A stretch of 64,000 nucleotides of DNA, from NCBI GenBank assembly GCA_016218085.1, contig JACREY010000007.1:1-64000 (forward strand), given 5' to 3'. A program made the position numbers and the translations under genes. Shown one piece after another: positions 50,879 through 59,985 of the stretch; position 1 is the stretch's first letter, and each line of letters begins with the position of its first letter. The DNA comes from Ignavibacteriota bacterium. Its GTDB lineage: Bacteria; Bacteroidota; Ignavibacteria; Tepidaquicellales; Tepidaquicellaceae. The notes beneath the pieces are model-generated. The model saw only the letters and a program-made list of their open reading frames with translations. It was not told the origin of the DNA and ran no database searches.

Positions 50879-51826
50879 TTGAACAACCAATACAGACGGC
50901 CGGGTTTATTCGGAGGATTCAGCATCTTCCCTCCAGTTATTAAATTTTTACTTATCATAAATGCAGGAGTATTTCTGCTTGAGCATTTTTTCCTGAGCGG
51001 ATTGCGATACGGGGACACGAATCTGGGCGTTGCATTTTTCAGATTGTTTTCCCTGCAGCCAATTTTCGGTACTGCCCTTAAATCAGCATTGAGCGGTCCA
51101 TTTATGCCGTGGCAGATTTTCACCTACATGTTCATGCACGGTGATTTCACGCATTTGTTTTTCAATATGTTCGCACTATGGATGTTCGGGCTGGAGCTTG
51201 AAAACCTTTGGGGATCAAAGAAATTCCTGATTTATTATACTATATGCGGTCTTGGCGCAGCACTTGCTAACTTATTTATTGCTCCGTTTTTCAGTACAGT
51301 CGGACCGACGGTAGGAGCATCCGGTTCGGTTTACGGAATACTTCTGGCGTTTGGATATCTTTTTCCGAACAGGCAGATTTATATTTATTTCCTGATACCG
51401 TTGAAAGCAAAATACCTGGTAATACTTTACATGGCTCTCGAAGTTTTTGCAGTTGCATCACAGTCTGAAACAGGAATAGCTCATGTTGCTCATCTTGGAG
51501 GAGCGGTAGTAGGGCTTATATATCTTCTAATAACAGGCAGAAATCGAATGACTTTTTTTAACAGCAATAAGTTATCATACACAAATAGCTCATATAGTCA
51601 GAAAAGCCAGTACGGGCAGCCTGATCCACAACCGCAGCAAAAGATATACGATGCAGAATTCAAAGACCTGAAAGCCAGTGACTACAAGAATGAAATAGAT
51701 TTGAAACAGCAAGCTATACAGGATAAAATCGATAATATTCTGGATAAACTGAGCAAATCAGGTTACCAGAGTCTAACTGATGAGGAAAAAAGAGTTTTAT
51801 TCGAAGAAAGCAAAAAACTGCGTTAA
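50879..51826 (+). CDS. Rhomboid family intramembrane serine protease
   Basis: A 315-residue protein starting at TTG 50879, 5 bases after the previous stop. There are six helices, with the conserved F-M-H-G-D-F-T-H-L-F-F-N-M, catalytic Ser in V-G-A-S-G-S-V-Y-G and His in V-A-H-L-G-G-A-V-V-G. The C-terminal soluble tail (about 235-315) is charged and ends in a helical region similar to that in other Bacteroidota rhomboids (L-T-D-E-E-K). It cuts single-pass membrane proteins; targets are unknown. Its stop directly abuts the ispG start. Confidence 0.92.
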   Translation: MNNQYRRPGLFGGFSIFPPVIKFLLIINAGVFLLEHFFLSGLRYGDTNLGVAFFRLFSLQPIFGTALKSALSGPFMPWQIFTYMFMHGDFTHLFFNMFALWMFGLELENLWGSKKFLIYYTICGLGAALANLFIAPFFSTVGPTVGASGSVYGILLAFGYLFPNRQIYIYFLIPLKAKYLVILYMALEVFAVASQSETGIAHVAHLGGAVVGLIYLLITGRNRMTFFNSNKLSYTNSSYSQKSQYGQPDPQPQQKIYDAEFKDLKASDYKNEIDLKQQAIQDKIDNILDKLSKSGYQSLTDEEKRVLFEESKKLR

Positions 51827-53707
51827 ATGATGAGATTCAAAACAAGAATCGTAAACATCGGCAGCATACCTCTTGGCGGAGATAATCCCATCCGAATCCA
51901 GTCAATGACGACGACAGATACGATGGATACTGATTCAACCGTAAAGCAATGCAAAAGGATAATAGAGGCAGGAGCAGATTACGTAAGGATAACCGCTCCA
52001 AGCATAAACGAAGCAAAGAATCTCGAAAGCATAAAAAAGAAATTAAGAGCTGCGGGATTTAAGACACCATTGATTGCGGATATACATTTCACGCCAAATG
52101 CTGCAGAAGTTGCGGCAAGGCTAATTGAAAAAGTCAGAATAAATCCCGGCAATTACGTAGATAAAAAGAAGTTCAATAAAATCGAATATTCGAATTCACA
52201 GTATGAACAGGAAATAGAAAAAATCCGGGACAGATTTCTTCCGCTTGTAAAGATCTGCAAGGAATACGGCACTGCAATGCGCATAGGTACAAATCACGGT
52301 TCGCTATCGGACAGGATAATGAGCAGGTACGGAGACACACCACTCGGAATGGTGGAATCGGCATTGGAATTCGTGAGAATATGCGAGGATGTAAATTACA
52401 GAGATATTGTCCTCTCGATGAAATCCAGCAATCCGCAGGTGATAATAGATGCATACAGACTTTTGGTAAAGAAAATGACAGAAGAAGGTATGAATTATCC
52501 TCTTCATCTAGGAGTAACGGAAGCGGGAGACGGAGAAGACGGAAGGATTAAATCGTCACTTGGTATCGGGACCTTGCTCGAAGAAGGTATAGGTGATACA
52601 ATAAGGGTATCCCTGACAGAAGAGCCTGAATTTGAAATTCCTGTCTGCAAGATTCTTGTAGAAAAAGCCGAAGTTAAAAACGAAGGTTTTTTTACCGGAA
52701 AAGAATTTTCAGTTTCAAATCATATAATCGAATCACACACATCAATTACGGTTGACAAAGCAGGGGGAAAGAATGTTCCGCCGGTAATTATTGCGCTGGA
52801 AAAAATTAATTACGAAACACTCAAGCAGGTAGGATATTTTTACAGTGAATCTTTAGATAAATGGAATATAAGTGAAATTGCGCCAGATTATATATATGCA
52901 GGAATGCAAAAAATTGATATTAAGCTTCCCGGAACACTTAAAATAATATATAATCATCCTGCCTGGCTGGAACTTGATGATAAAACAAATTCAATCCCGA
53001 TATTCTGCCAGGAAGAATACAATGCTTTGAATGTTGATTACGAGAAATTCGTAATAGTTTCGGATATTAGCGATGAAAAATTATTAGGGAAACTGAAAAA
53101 CGACACGAAGAGTATTATTATTCTGGGCTTCGGGAAAAACGAAACGATGAATGATGTAAAAGACAAATGCAGGAAGCTGATAGAGAATGGAATTAATCTG
53201 CCTGTGATTATTTCAAAATCATACGATGCAATAACAGAAGAAAAGTTTACAAATTATGCTGCGGTAGATGCGGGGGGAATAATAATTAACGGTTTTGGAA
53301 ACGGCATCTGGCTTGATTCAAGGACAATCGATAAAAAGACAATTGTAAATGTCAGTTTCGGGATACTTCAAGCCGCAAGAAAAAGAATTTCCAAAACCGA
53401 ATACATCTCCTGCCCTTCCTGCGGCAGGACACTTTTTGACCTTCAAGAGACAACAGCAAAAATACGCGAACGTACAAATCATCTAAAAGGCGTAAAGATT
53501 GCAATCATGGGTTGTATAGTAAACGGACCCGGTGAAATGGCTGATGCAGATTACGGATACGTAGGAAGCGGTGCAGGAAAAATATCATTATACAAGGGAA
53601 AAGAAGTTGTAAAGAGAGGAATAAATTCCGAGAATGCAGTTGATGAACTTATAAATCTTATCAAGGATAACGGCGACTGGACGGAAGAAAGTTCGTATAG
53701 TTTGTAA
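51827..53707 (+). CDS. ispG: (E)-4-hydroxy-3-methylbut-2-enyl-diphosphate synthase, long form
   Basis: A 626-residue Fe-S enzyme of the non-mevalonate isoprenoid route. The TIM-barrel N-terminal domain has N-P-I-R-I-Q-S-M-T-T-T-D-T-M-D and P-L-I-A-D-I-H-F. The C-terminal domain has the cluster Cys in S-C-P-S-C-G-R-T-L-F-D-L-Q and G-C-I-V-N-G-P-G-E. Between them (about 280-520) is the extra domain found in plant, chlamydial and Bacteroidota/Chlorobi enzymes, which explains the length versus about 370 in E. coli. Start is the first of two ATGs, directly after the rhomboid stop. Confidence 0.95.
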   Translation: MMRFKTRIVNIGSIPLGGDNPIRIQSMTTTDTMDTDSTVKQCKRIIEAGADYVRITAPSINEAKNLESIKKKLRAAGFKTPLIADIHFTPNAAEVAARLIEKVRINPGNYVDKKKFNKIEYSNSQYEQEIEKIRDRFLPLVKICKEYGTAMRIGTNHGSLSDRIMSRYGDTPLGMVESALEFVRICEDVNYRDIVLSMKSSNPQVIIDAYRLLVKKMTEEGMNYPLHLGVTEAGDGEDGRIKSSLGIGTLLEEGIGDTIRVSLTEEPEFEIPVCKILVEKAEVKNEGFFTGKEFSVSNHIIESHTSITVDKAGGKNVPPVIIALEKINYETLKQVGYFYSESLDKWNISEIAPDYIYAGMQKIDIKLPGTLKIIYNHPAWLELDDKTNSIPIFCQEEYNALNVDYEKFVIVSDISDEKLLGKLKNDTKSIIILGFGKNETMNDVKDKCRKLIENGINLPVIISKSYDAITEEKFTNYAAVDAGGIIINGFGNGIWLDSRTIDKKTIVNVSFGILQAARKRISKTEYISCPSCGRTLFDLQETTAKIRERTNHLKGVKIAIMGCIVNGPGEMADADYGYVGSGAGKISLYKGKEVVKRGINSENAVDELINLIKDNGDWTEESSYSL

Positions 53708-53808
53708 AGTTAAAAGGTTATAAGGTATAAAGTTGTTTAAATAAAAAAATTTCGTAAAATATTTTTTATCTTATAAATGATTAATCTTTCTTATTTATAA
53801 TTTGCTAT

Positions 53809-53837
53809 TTGTTATCTGTTATCTGTTATCTGTTATT
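53809..53837. repeat. Tandem heptamer TGTTATC across the end of the Nudix gene
   Basis: TGTTATC occurs three times in a row with a degenerate fourth copy. It overlaps the stop codon of the minus-strand Nudix gene (53826-53828). A slip by one unit would change only the last residues of the protein. Confidence 0.85.
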
Positions 53838-54401
53838 TGATAATTTGTTTTTTGCAATTGCCCATGCAGCCATAGTCATACCGTCGTAAATCTCATTTGA
53901 AAAAATTTTTTCATCAATTTCATCGGGTGATAATTCAATCAGTTCGAATTCTTCTGAATCATCCTTTATTTCTTTGTCGGAAGGGATTAGATTTCTTGCA
54001 ATAAACACGTGACAAATCTCGTCAGCAATACCGTTATAAGGATTAAAAAATCCAGCTTTGATAATCTGACCTTCAAACCCTGTCTCTTCTATCAATTCTT
54101 TTCTCGCGACCTGTTCAGGAGTCAGTCCTTCTTTGATTCCGCCACCGGGAAACTCAATGCTAAAGCGGTCATTAAGATACCTGAATTGATTTACTAAAAT
54201 TATTTTCCCGTTTTCTTTAATTGGCAAAATAAATGATGAGCCTGATGTATGCACATAATGATATTCGTAATCCTTACCGTTATGAAGTTTGCATTTATCA
54301 TACATATAAGTCCACCAGGGATTTTTGAATTTAACTTCGGATGAAATTTTTTTCCAGGGTTTTAATGTCATGTTAGATTTTATTTCTACAAAATTACTCA
54401 A
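53826..54401 (-). CDS. Nudix hydrolase (ADP-ribose pyrophosphatase-like)
   Basis: A 191-residue protein. The Nudix box reads G-G-G-I-K-E-G-L-T-P-E-Q-V-A-R-K-E-L-I-E followed by E-T-G, in which the canonical Arg-Glu is Lys-Glu. Upstream sits R-Y-L-N-D-R-F-S-I-E-F-P, as in ADP-sugar pyrophosphatases. It hydrolyses a nucleoside diphosphate derivative in the cytoplasm. Its start overlaps the permease stop by 8 bases, so it is the last gene of the TetR/TolC export operon, an odd companion for an exporter. Confidence 0.87.
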   Translation of the reverse strand: MSNFVEIKSNMTLKPWKKISSEVKFKNPWWTYMYDKCKLHNGKDYEYHYVHTSGSSFILPIKENGKIILVNQFRYLNDRFSIEFPGGGIKEGLTPEQVARKELIEETGFEGQIIKAGFFNPYNGIADEICHVFIARNLIPSDKEIKDDSEEFELIELSPDEIDEKIFSNEIYDGMTMAAWAIAKNKLSNNR

Positions 54402-55563
54402 TATTTTTCATAAATAATACTTTCATTCTTGCGAGCGAAATTATTACGAGTACTACAGTTATGATGGAAAGATGGTAAAACTGAGGTATAATGTTACTCC
54501 ATCCGGCACCCATCTGAGTTATTCTTATGAATGCGTTTAAATAAGGAGTTACAGGGAGGCAATCTGCAATTACCTGTATTACTTTTGGCATCGAATGAGT
54601 TGGAAATACATATCCCGATACAAGAAAAATCGGATACGATGTGAATGCAAGAAACTGAAGAGACAATATTTTCTTTTTGAAAAAAGATGAAATTAGTACA
54701 CTAAAAAACGAAGTTGATATTATAAAAAGAATTGTCATTATAATAACTGCACTGACACTTCCCATAAAATTTATTTTGAACAAACTGAAAGTGACAACAT
54801 AGAAGAAATAAGCATAAGCTCCGAATACGATAAAGTAAAATGTCAGTTTACCCGAAATTGCGGCAAAAGTATTTCTTCCAGATAATTCATATAATAAACT
54901 TAGGGTTTTCATTTCCCTTTCATTCGCAATACTTTCCGACAGACCAATAAGCAGGGTTTGATGAAGAATTAGAACAAGAAGTCCCGGAATCAGAAATTCA
55001 CCGTATGTTTCACTTGTATTGAACATAGGTCTGATGTCACTTTTTAAAGGTTCTGTCATTCCTTCTGCCTCGCTTGAATTATATCCTATGTTCTGAAAAT
55101 AAATCTGCCTGTATTCATTTCCAAATGAAAATGCCACTTCATTAACAGCTTTATTAATATCATTCGAAACGAGAAACCTTGTTGTGTTCAAGTTAGCCGT
55201 TATGGTTGTTCCTTTTTTAAGTTTTAAATTTTTTTCAGCTTCATATGAAATTACGATAACTCCCTGAACATTCATTTTATTCAGCAGTCCTTTCGCCTCT
55301 TCAGGGTCGGCTACCACAATATTTACCGATGTTAGTTGATGAGCATCGAGACGTTTAATAAATTCTTTTGAAAATTCGGAATTATCCATATCCACAACCG
55401 CAACAGGTACATCTTTCTCGGATTTATTAATATAAATCGAATTATAAAATAATGCATAAAACACCGGTGCAATCAGAATAATAATAATGATATCCTTATC
55501 ATGAGTAACTAGTGATAATTCTCTTTTTAATACTTCCAGATATGACTGAAAAAAAATCTTCAT
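54394..55563 (-). CDS. ABC-2 type permease (second of two)
   Basis: The start is set at ATG 55563 (M-K-I-F-F-Q-S-Y), one base after the stop of the upstream permease; a longer frame to 55593 would overlap it by 29 bases. The protein has 389 residues. One N-terminal helix, a large periplasmic domain (about 45-170), then five helices with the ABC-2 block L-I-P-G-L-L-V-L-I-L-H-Q. It resembles YhhJ/YbhR-type exporters. It overlaps the Nudix gene by 8 bases. No ATPase gene accompanies it. Confidence 0.85.
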   Translation of the reverse strand: MKIFFQSYLEVLKRELSLVTHDKDIIIIILIAPVFYALFYNSIYINKSEKDVPVAVVDMDNSEFSKEFIKRLDAHQLTSVNIVVADPEEAKGLLNKMNVQGVIVISYEAEKNLKLKKGTTITANLNTTRFLVSNDINKAVNEVAFSFGNEYRQIYFQNIGYNSSEAEGMTEPLKSDIRPMFNTSETYGEFLIPGLLVLILHQTLLIGLSESIANEREMKTLSLLYELSGRNTFAAISGKLTFYFIVFGAYAYFFYVVTFSLFKINFMGSVSAVIIMTILFIISTSFFSVLISSFFKKKILSLQFLAFTSYPIFLVSGYVFPTHSMPKVIQVIADCLPVTPYLNAFIRITQMGAGWSNIIPQFYHLSIITVVLVIISLARMKVLFMKNIE

Positions 55564-55564
55564 C

Positions 55565-56755
55565 TTAAATTTCATTAAAAATAATTTCTTCATTTTTTCC
55601 TGATTTTTTCTTTCTAATCAACAGGACTAAATATATTAAAAGCATGGAAATAACTACAAATAGCAATAAACCGGAAGCTTCTCCTGAAATATCCGTTAAA
55701 GGAGTTTTCATAACCGCAATTTTAAGAAATCCGTTCATGAAATATGTAAATGGCATTATCAACGCATAGGTAGAATGTATCTGCGGCATAGCCCAGAGCG
55801 GATAAACAAAACCACTAAATATAAATGCAGGAGTATTAATAAACAGAGCTGCCTCTGTTGCGAAGAATGTGTTTTTAGTTAAAACCGATATAGCCATCCC
55901 GAAAAAGAATGAAGCAAAAGCAAATAAAAGAAAAAATAATATGGTAAATACAACAGGACCTTCCATTGTTACATTAAATACAGGATATAATATACCGATT
56001 ATTCCCAGTGCAGTTGCAAAATGCAGAAGAATATGAGGAATCGATTTGCCTGCAATCACAGTTAAAATATTATTATTTGCCGTCTGCATAAGCTCTCCGA
56101 ATGTATCATGCGAAAACTCCGAGCTGAAAACAAGAACAGCAATCAGCATTATAATCATCTGGAATGTTGCCGGAAGTAATCCCGGTATCAGATAATTTAA
56201 ATAATTATAATTCGAATTATACATGGATTGTGTTTCCACGCTGACGGGATTTATTATGTCCAAAGCTTGCTCTTCCATCAATCCCTTCGAACGAAGCTTT
56301 TTTAAAAGCACTCCGCCTGAAAATGTCTTCGTTACGGTTGTAGCCTCTTTTAGTATCGTATTCCCGGTTATCAGATTCGTTGTATTATTATAAACCGCAA
56401 CTGTTACAAATTTCCCTTTTTTAAGGTCAGTCTCCATACCATTTGGAATACAAAAACAACCATATATATTTCCATCAATAATATCTTTCCTCATTTCATC
56501 CTGAGATGCGGCATATTTAACGATTTTCAATGAGCCCGTGGATTCAATTAGCCTAATATAAGATGCTGATAATGCACTACGGTCTTCGTCAAGCACGGCG
56601 ACCGGAATCTCCCTAACGACACCATTCAGATAAATCACAGAGAGAAAGACAAATAGCAATACCGGCAGAAAAATGGTCAGGATGTAATAAGCTTTATTAT
56701 TTGCAATTCTGTTAAATTCTCTTATAATAACTTTTATCAAAGCCTTGTTATTCAT
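55565..56755 (-). CDS. ABC-2 type permease (first of two)
   Basis: A 396-residue membrane protein with the same plan: N-terminal helix, periplasmic domain (about 45-170) and C-terminal helices with L-I-P-G-L-L-P-A-T-F-Q-M-I. G-F-V-Y-P-L-W-A-M-P-Q parallels G-Y-V-F-P-T-H-S-M-P-K of the partner, so the two arose by duplication and probably form a heterodimer. It follows hlyD after 1 base. Confidence 0.87.
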   Translation of the reverse strand: MNNKALIKVIIREFNRIANNKAYYILTIFLPVLLFVFLSVIYLNGVVREIPVAVLDEDRSALSASYIRLIESTGSLKIVKYAASQDEMRKDIIDGNIYGCFCIPNGMETDLKKGKFVTVAVYNNTTNLITGNTILKEATTVTKTFSGGVLLKKLRSKGLMEEQALDIINPVSVETQSMYNSNYNYLNYLIPGLLPATFQMIIMLIAVLVFSSEFSHDTFGELMQTANNNILTVIAGKSIPHILLHFATALGIIGILYPVFNVTMEGPVVFTILFFLLFAFASFFFGMAISVLTKNTFFATEAALFINTPAFIFSGFVYPLWAMPQIHSTYALIMPFTYFMNGFLKIAVMKTPLTDISGEASGLLLFVVISMLLIYLVLLIRKKKSGKNEEIIFNEI

Positions 56756-56756
56756 T

Positions 56757-57740
56757 TTATTGCACTTTAATATTTACTGTCATTCCGGGTCTTAATCCGT
56801 CAATCGGTTTTACGGGTCTTAGTCTGATTTCAAAAGTTTTTAAGTCAAATTCACCTTTCTGATTTGTCGGCTTCCACGTTGCAAAATCACCCATTGGAGA
56901 AATATATGACACAAAGAATTCATATTCATTATTTCCAAGTGCCGGTACAAATCCTTTATAAACCGAATCTTTCTTTATCGTCTGCATCCTATCTTCTTTT
57001 ATGTTCAATACTATCCAGATGTCTTTTAAATCTATCACAGTAAAAACCGGATAACCCGAAGCAACAATTTCACCCGGATTTATTATTTTTTTGCTAATTT
57101 CCCCTTCAAGAGGACTCACTATAGTCAATTCTTCCCTATAGGCAAGAATTTCACGTACTGTGTTTTCTGCCTGTTTAAAATTTGCATCCGCCATCATAAT
57201 TTCTTCGTGCCTGGCTCCTTTCATTATCATATCCCATTTAGCTTTTGCCGCATCAAGCTGTTCCTTTGCCGCTTTGAATTGATACTCAACCTGGTCTTTT
57301 TCCTGAGACGAAATCAGGCTATCCCTGTAAAGATTCATGAATCTGTTATGAGTAGATTCAGTAAGTTCATACTGATGCTTTGCCTGCAGGTAAAGCTTTT
57401 CCGCCATTTCTTTTTCCTCAGGTCTGGCTCCGTTAATAGCAATTTGAAGTTTTTCGTAAGCTGCATTCATTACAGACCTGGTCTGCTCAAGTTTAGCATC
57501 AAGTTCTTTACTGATTATTATAGCAACTATCTGCCCTTTAAATACATGTTCTCCTTCCTTTACAAGCACACTATCTATTCTTCCCGGCATCTTTGACGAA
57601 ACATCTACGTGAGTAGCCTCCACCATACCGGTAATATATTTATCTTCAGGCTTATCCGCCTTGCTTATTAAGACTATAGTAGCAATAATAATTATTATCG
57701 CAGGTACGGAAAAAATAATATATTTTTTTAATTTATTCAT
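56757..57740 (-). CDS. HlyD/MacA-type membrane fusion protein
   Basis: A 327-residue periplasmic adaptor. One N-terminal anchor helix (I-I-F-S-V-P-A-I-I), a lipoyl half (V-S-S-K-M-P-G-R-I-D-S-V-L-V-K-E-G), a long alpha hairpin (about 85-205), then a second lipoyl half (I-V-S-P-L-E-G-E-I) and beta barrel. It joins the inner-membrane permeases to TolC. It overlaps the tolC-like stop by 4 bases and is followed by permeases, the YbhG/YhiI layout. Confidence 0.9.
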   Translation of the reverse strand: MNKLKKYIIFSVPAIIIIIATIVLISKADKPEDKYITGMVEATHVDVSSKMPGRIDSVLVKEGEHVFKGQIVAIIISKELDAKLEQTRSVMNAAYEKLQIAINGARPEEKEMAEKLYLQAKHQYELTESTHNRFMNLYRDSLISSQEKDQVEYQFKAAKEQLDAAKAKWDMIMKGARHEEIMMADANFKQAENTVREILAYREELTIVSPLEGEISKKIINPGEIVASGYPVFTVIDLKDIWIVLNIKEDRMQTIKKDSVYKGFVPALGNNEYEFFVSYISPMGDFATWKPTNQKGEFDLKTFEIRLRPVKPIDGLRPGMTVNIKVQ

Positions 57741-59206
57741 TTTAAATACTCCTTATTATTCCAGATTTCTAAATATTTTTTAGGATTCCCCGAAGCTAAA
57801 TAAAGTTCATTTATTGCTTTGTAATATTCGCATATGGACACCTGCCGCTCTACAAGATTCTTCTCAAGTGAAAGTTCCGCATCTATTACGTCAAGCGAAG
57901 TACCCAGCCCCGTCTGAAATCTTGCCGAGGTCAACCTTAAATTTTCATCCGCCAACTGAATATTGACGTTCAATTTAAAATACCTGTTTTTGTAATTTTG
58001 CATATCTTTGAAATTCTTCTCAACCAATAAACTAATTTTACTCTTAGTATCCGAATATAAATAATCAACTTCGCTTTGCAGGTATTTTGTTGATTGTATT
58101 CTATGGTAATTCTTAAATCCGTTAAAAAGATTTATGCTTCCCTGAATGCCCACTGTCCACCTCGGTTCAAGCTGCGAAAGATAGCTATCAATTAGTTCAT
58201 ATTTTCCATACAGCATTATTTTCGGTAGAAATTCAGAGCGTTCGATTTTATATTTCTGTACAGTTTCATCTTTCTTGATTTTTATGAGTTTAAGAACAGG
58301 CTGGTTTTCATATGCATATTCTTTAATTGCTTTCAGCGAATCGTCAATACTCCTGTAAACAAGTGAATCATTTATTTCTACTATCTCATTTTCCTTATAC
58401 CCAATTGTATTTTTAAGAGCAATCAAAGCAAGCTGCAACCTATTTTCCTCATCGAATAAAATCCTTTCTGCATCTGCAACCGCAACTTCGCTTCTAAGAT
58501 ATTGGTGCTTTGCAATCAGCCCCTCATCATAAAGCCGTTTTGCATCGCTTCTGTGTCTCTTCATACCCTCAAGAACGTCTTCCCTTGTCTTTATCACATT
58601 TTTCACCAGTACAACATTCAAATAATTATTAATCACTTCCGATGTTATTACATTCTTAATTTTTTCAAGCTCTATTTCCGAGTATACTTTCTCAAGATTT
58701 GCATATTTTTTTGCTGCAATTACTTTACCTCCCATATAGAGAGGCTGAGCGCCAGTAAGCGTAGTGTACCAGTTATCCTGCTTTTTAAACTGCTCTACAA
58801 ACGGCGGGATTGCTGAATACAAAGCATTTGAGTATGCACTGAAATACTGCGCTCTCTGCTGTGAGGTTAAAGGCTGTCCGCCATTTATAATCGTATATAT
58901 ATTTTTAAATTCGACCTGATTGCCCGCCTGAAGTTTTACCATTGCCTGCCGAATCTGGTCAAGGTCAATGTTCATATTATCATTGAGATGATTGAAACTT
59001 GCCGTGAGATTAATAGCAGGAAGGAAATTTCCCATAGCTTCTTTATTATCTTCATCCTTTTGATTTATTTTTTCTTTATACTGTTTTATTTTATCATTCT
59101 TTTCCATAGATACATTTATAGCAGTTTTCAAGTCCAACACCTGCGAACCGATAAATACCGGATTGAAAAAAAATATAATCAGTAATATTCCCGCTGTTTT
59201 CTTCAT
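57737..59206 (-). CDS. TolC family outer-membrane efflux protein
   Basis: The start at ATG 59206 (M-K-K-T-A-G-I-L) yields 489 residues with a clean signal peptide; a longer frame begins at 59239. Two repeats of helix/beta-barrel type occur (about 25-260 and 270-480), each with L-x-x-A-x-x-x-N and the second containing S-A-R-F-Q-T-G-L-G-T-S-L-D-V-I-D-A, the usual TolC repeat. It forms the outer-membrane channel of the exporter. It is second in the tetR operon. Confidence 0.9.
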   Translation of the reverse strand: MKKTAGILLIIFFFNPVFIGSQVLDLKTAINVSMEKNDKIKQYKEKINQKDEDNKEAMGNFLPAINLTASFNHLNDNMNIDLDQIRQAMVKLQAGNQVEFKNIYTIINGGQPLTSQQRAQYFSAYSNALYSAIPPFVEQFKKQDNWYTTLTGAQPLYMGGKVIAAKKYANLEKVYSEIELEKIKNVITSEVINNYLNVVLVKNVIKTREDVLEGMKRHRSDAKRLYDEGLIAKHQYLRSEVAVADAERILFDEENRLQLALIALKNTIGYKENEIVEINDSLVYRSIDDSLKAIKEYAYENQPVLKLIKIKKDETVQKYKIERSEFLPKIMLYGKYELIDSYLSQLEPRWTVGIQGSINLFNGFKNYHRIQSTKYLQSEVDYLYSDTKSKISLLVEKNFKDMQNYKNRYFKLNVNIQLADENLRLTSARFQTGLGTSLDVIDAELSLEKNLVERQVSICEYYKAINELYLASGNPKKYLEIWNNKEYLK

Positions 59207-59260
59207 AATTTTTATTTTGTATATTGAATCAATATTCATTAATAATATAAAAAAATTTAT

Positions 59261-59857
59261 TTATCTTTTAATATTTAAGATACCGTTTTTTGCGAAAAAT
59301 TTGATATTCTGTCTGAGTTTACTCAGTTTAAAATCTTCATTATTAACTGCCCAGTTCGTTATTAATTCCCTAAAGCCACCAAGGTAAAAGTGTCTAAAAA
59401 TTTTAACATCTACATTCGGATTGAATACTTCCGTTTTCATTCCTTCTTCCACTATTCTCTCACCCAATTTCAGAAATTTTTCGAAATATTCCGTAAAACC
59501 TTCTGGGTTACCAAACTGCAAATGATGTTGTTCGTTTGCTATAACTATTGCCACAGCCTGACTTTCAGTAAATGCATCGAATATCATATCTATCATGGAA
59601 TCAAACTTTTCAATCGGATTTAAATCATTCCTTTCAACTAAAATTAACAAACCGTCATGTAGTTTCTTCCAAACATCTTCGAATATTTTTAAAAGTATTT
59701 GCTCTTTGTTTTTATAATATACATACAAGCTTCCGGTTGAAACTCCGGCTACTTCGGCTACTTTCGACATTTTTGAATTGTGGTATCCGGTTTCGGCGAA
59801 CACTTTAATAGCTGCGAGTAAAATATCTGTTTCCTTATTTCCTTCTTTTATTCTCAT
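59261..59857 (-). CDS. TetR/AcrR family transcriptional regulator
   Basis: A 198-residue repressor. The N-terminal helix-turn-helix reads I-L-L-A-A-I-K-V-F-A-E-T-G-Y-H, then V-A-E-V-A-G-V-S-T-G-S-L-Y-V-Y-Y-K-N-K-E-Q-I (long form split here), and the all-helical ligand domain follows. It is the first gene of the exporter operon, 54 bases before the TolC gene. A dyad that would bind it lies across its own promoter (59874-59887), so it probably represses the whole operon until the exported compound binds. Confidence 0.93.
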   Translation of the reverse strand: MRIKEGNKETDILLAAIKVFAETGYHNSKMSKVAEVAGVSTGSLYVYYKNKEQILLKIFEDVWKKLHDGLLILVERNDLNPIEKFDSMIDMIFDAFTESQAVAIVIANEQHHLQFGNPEGFTEYFEKFLKLGERIVEEGMKTEVFNPNVDVKIFRHFYLGGFRELITNWAVNNEDFKLSKLRQNIKFFAKNGILNIKR

Positions 59858-59873
59858 TTTTTAAATTGATTTA

Positions 59874-59916
59874 TGAATCACTATTCAAATATAGAGAAAT
59901 CAATAAAAAAAGTCAA
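59874..59916 (-). promoter_or_regulatory. Promoter and candidate TetR operator of the export operon
   Basis: On the minus strand TTGACT (59916-59911) and TATATT (59893-59888) are separated by exactly 17 bases. The dyad TGAAT-CACT-ATTCA (59874-59887) lies over the expected transcription start, 17 bases above the tetR ATG. This is the usual arrangement for self-repression. Confidence 0.65.
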
Positions 59917-59927
59917 GTAAAAAAAAA

Positions 59928-59947
59928 GTGCGGCAGGTGCCGCACTC
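59928..59947 (-). terminator. Intrinsic terminator of the Gly/Asn-rich protein gene
   Basis: Stem AGTGCGGC (59928-59935) pairs with GCCGCACT (59940-59947). On the minus strand a run of nine T follows. It insulates the export operon from the gene above it. Confidence 0.85.
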
Positions 59948-59985
59948 ATTTACTGCGCTATTTACTAATTAATTATGGAGGATCT

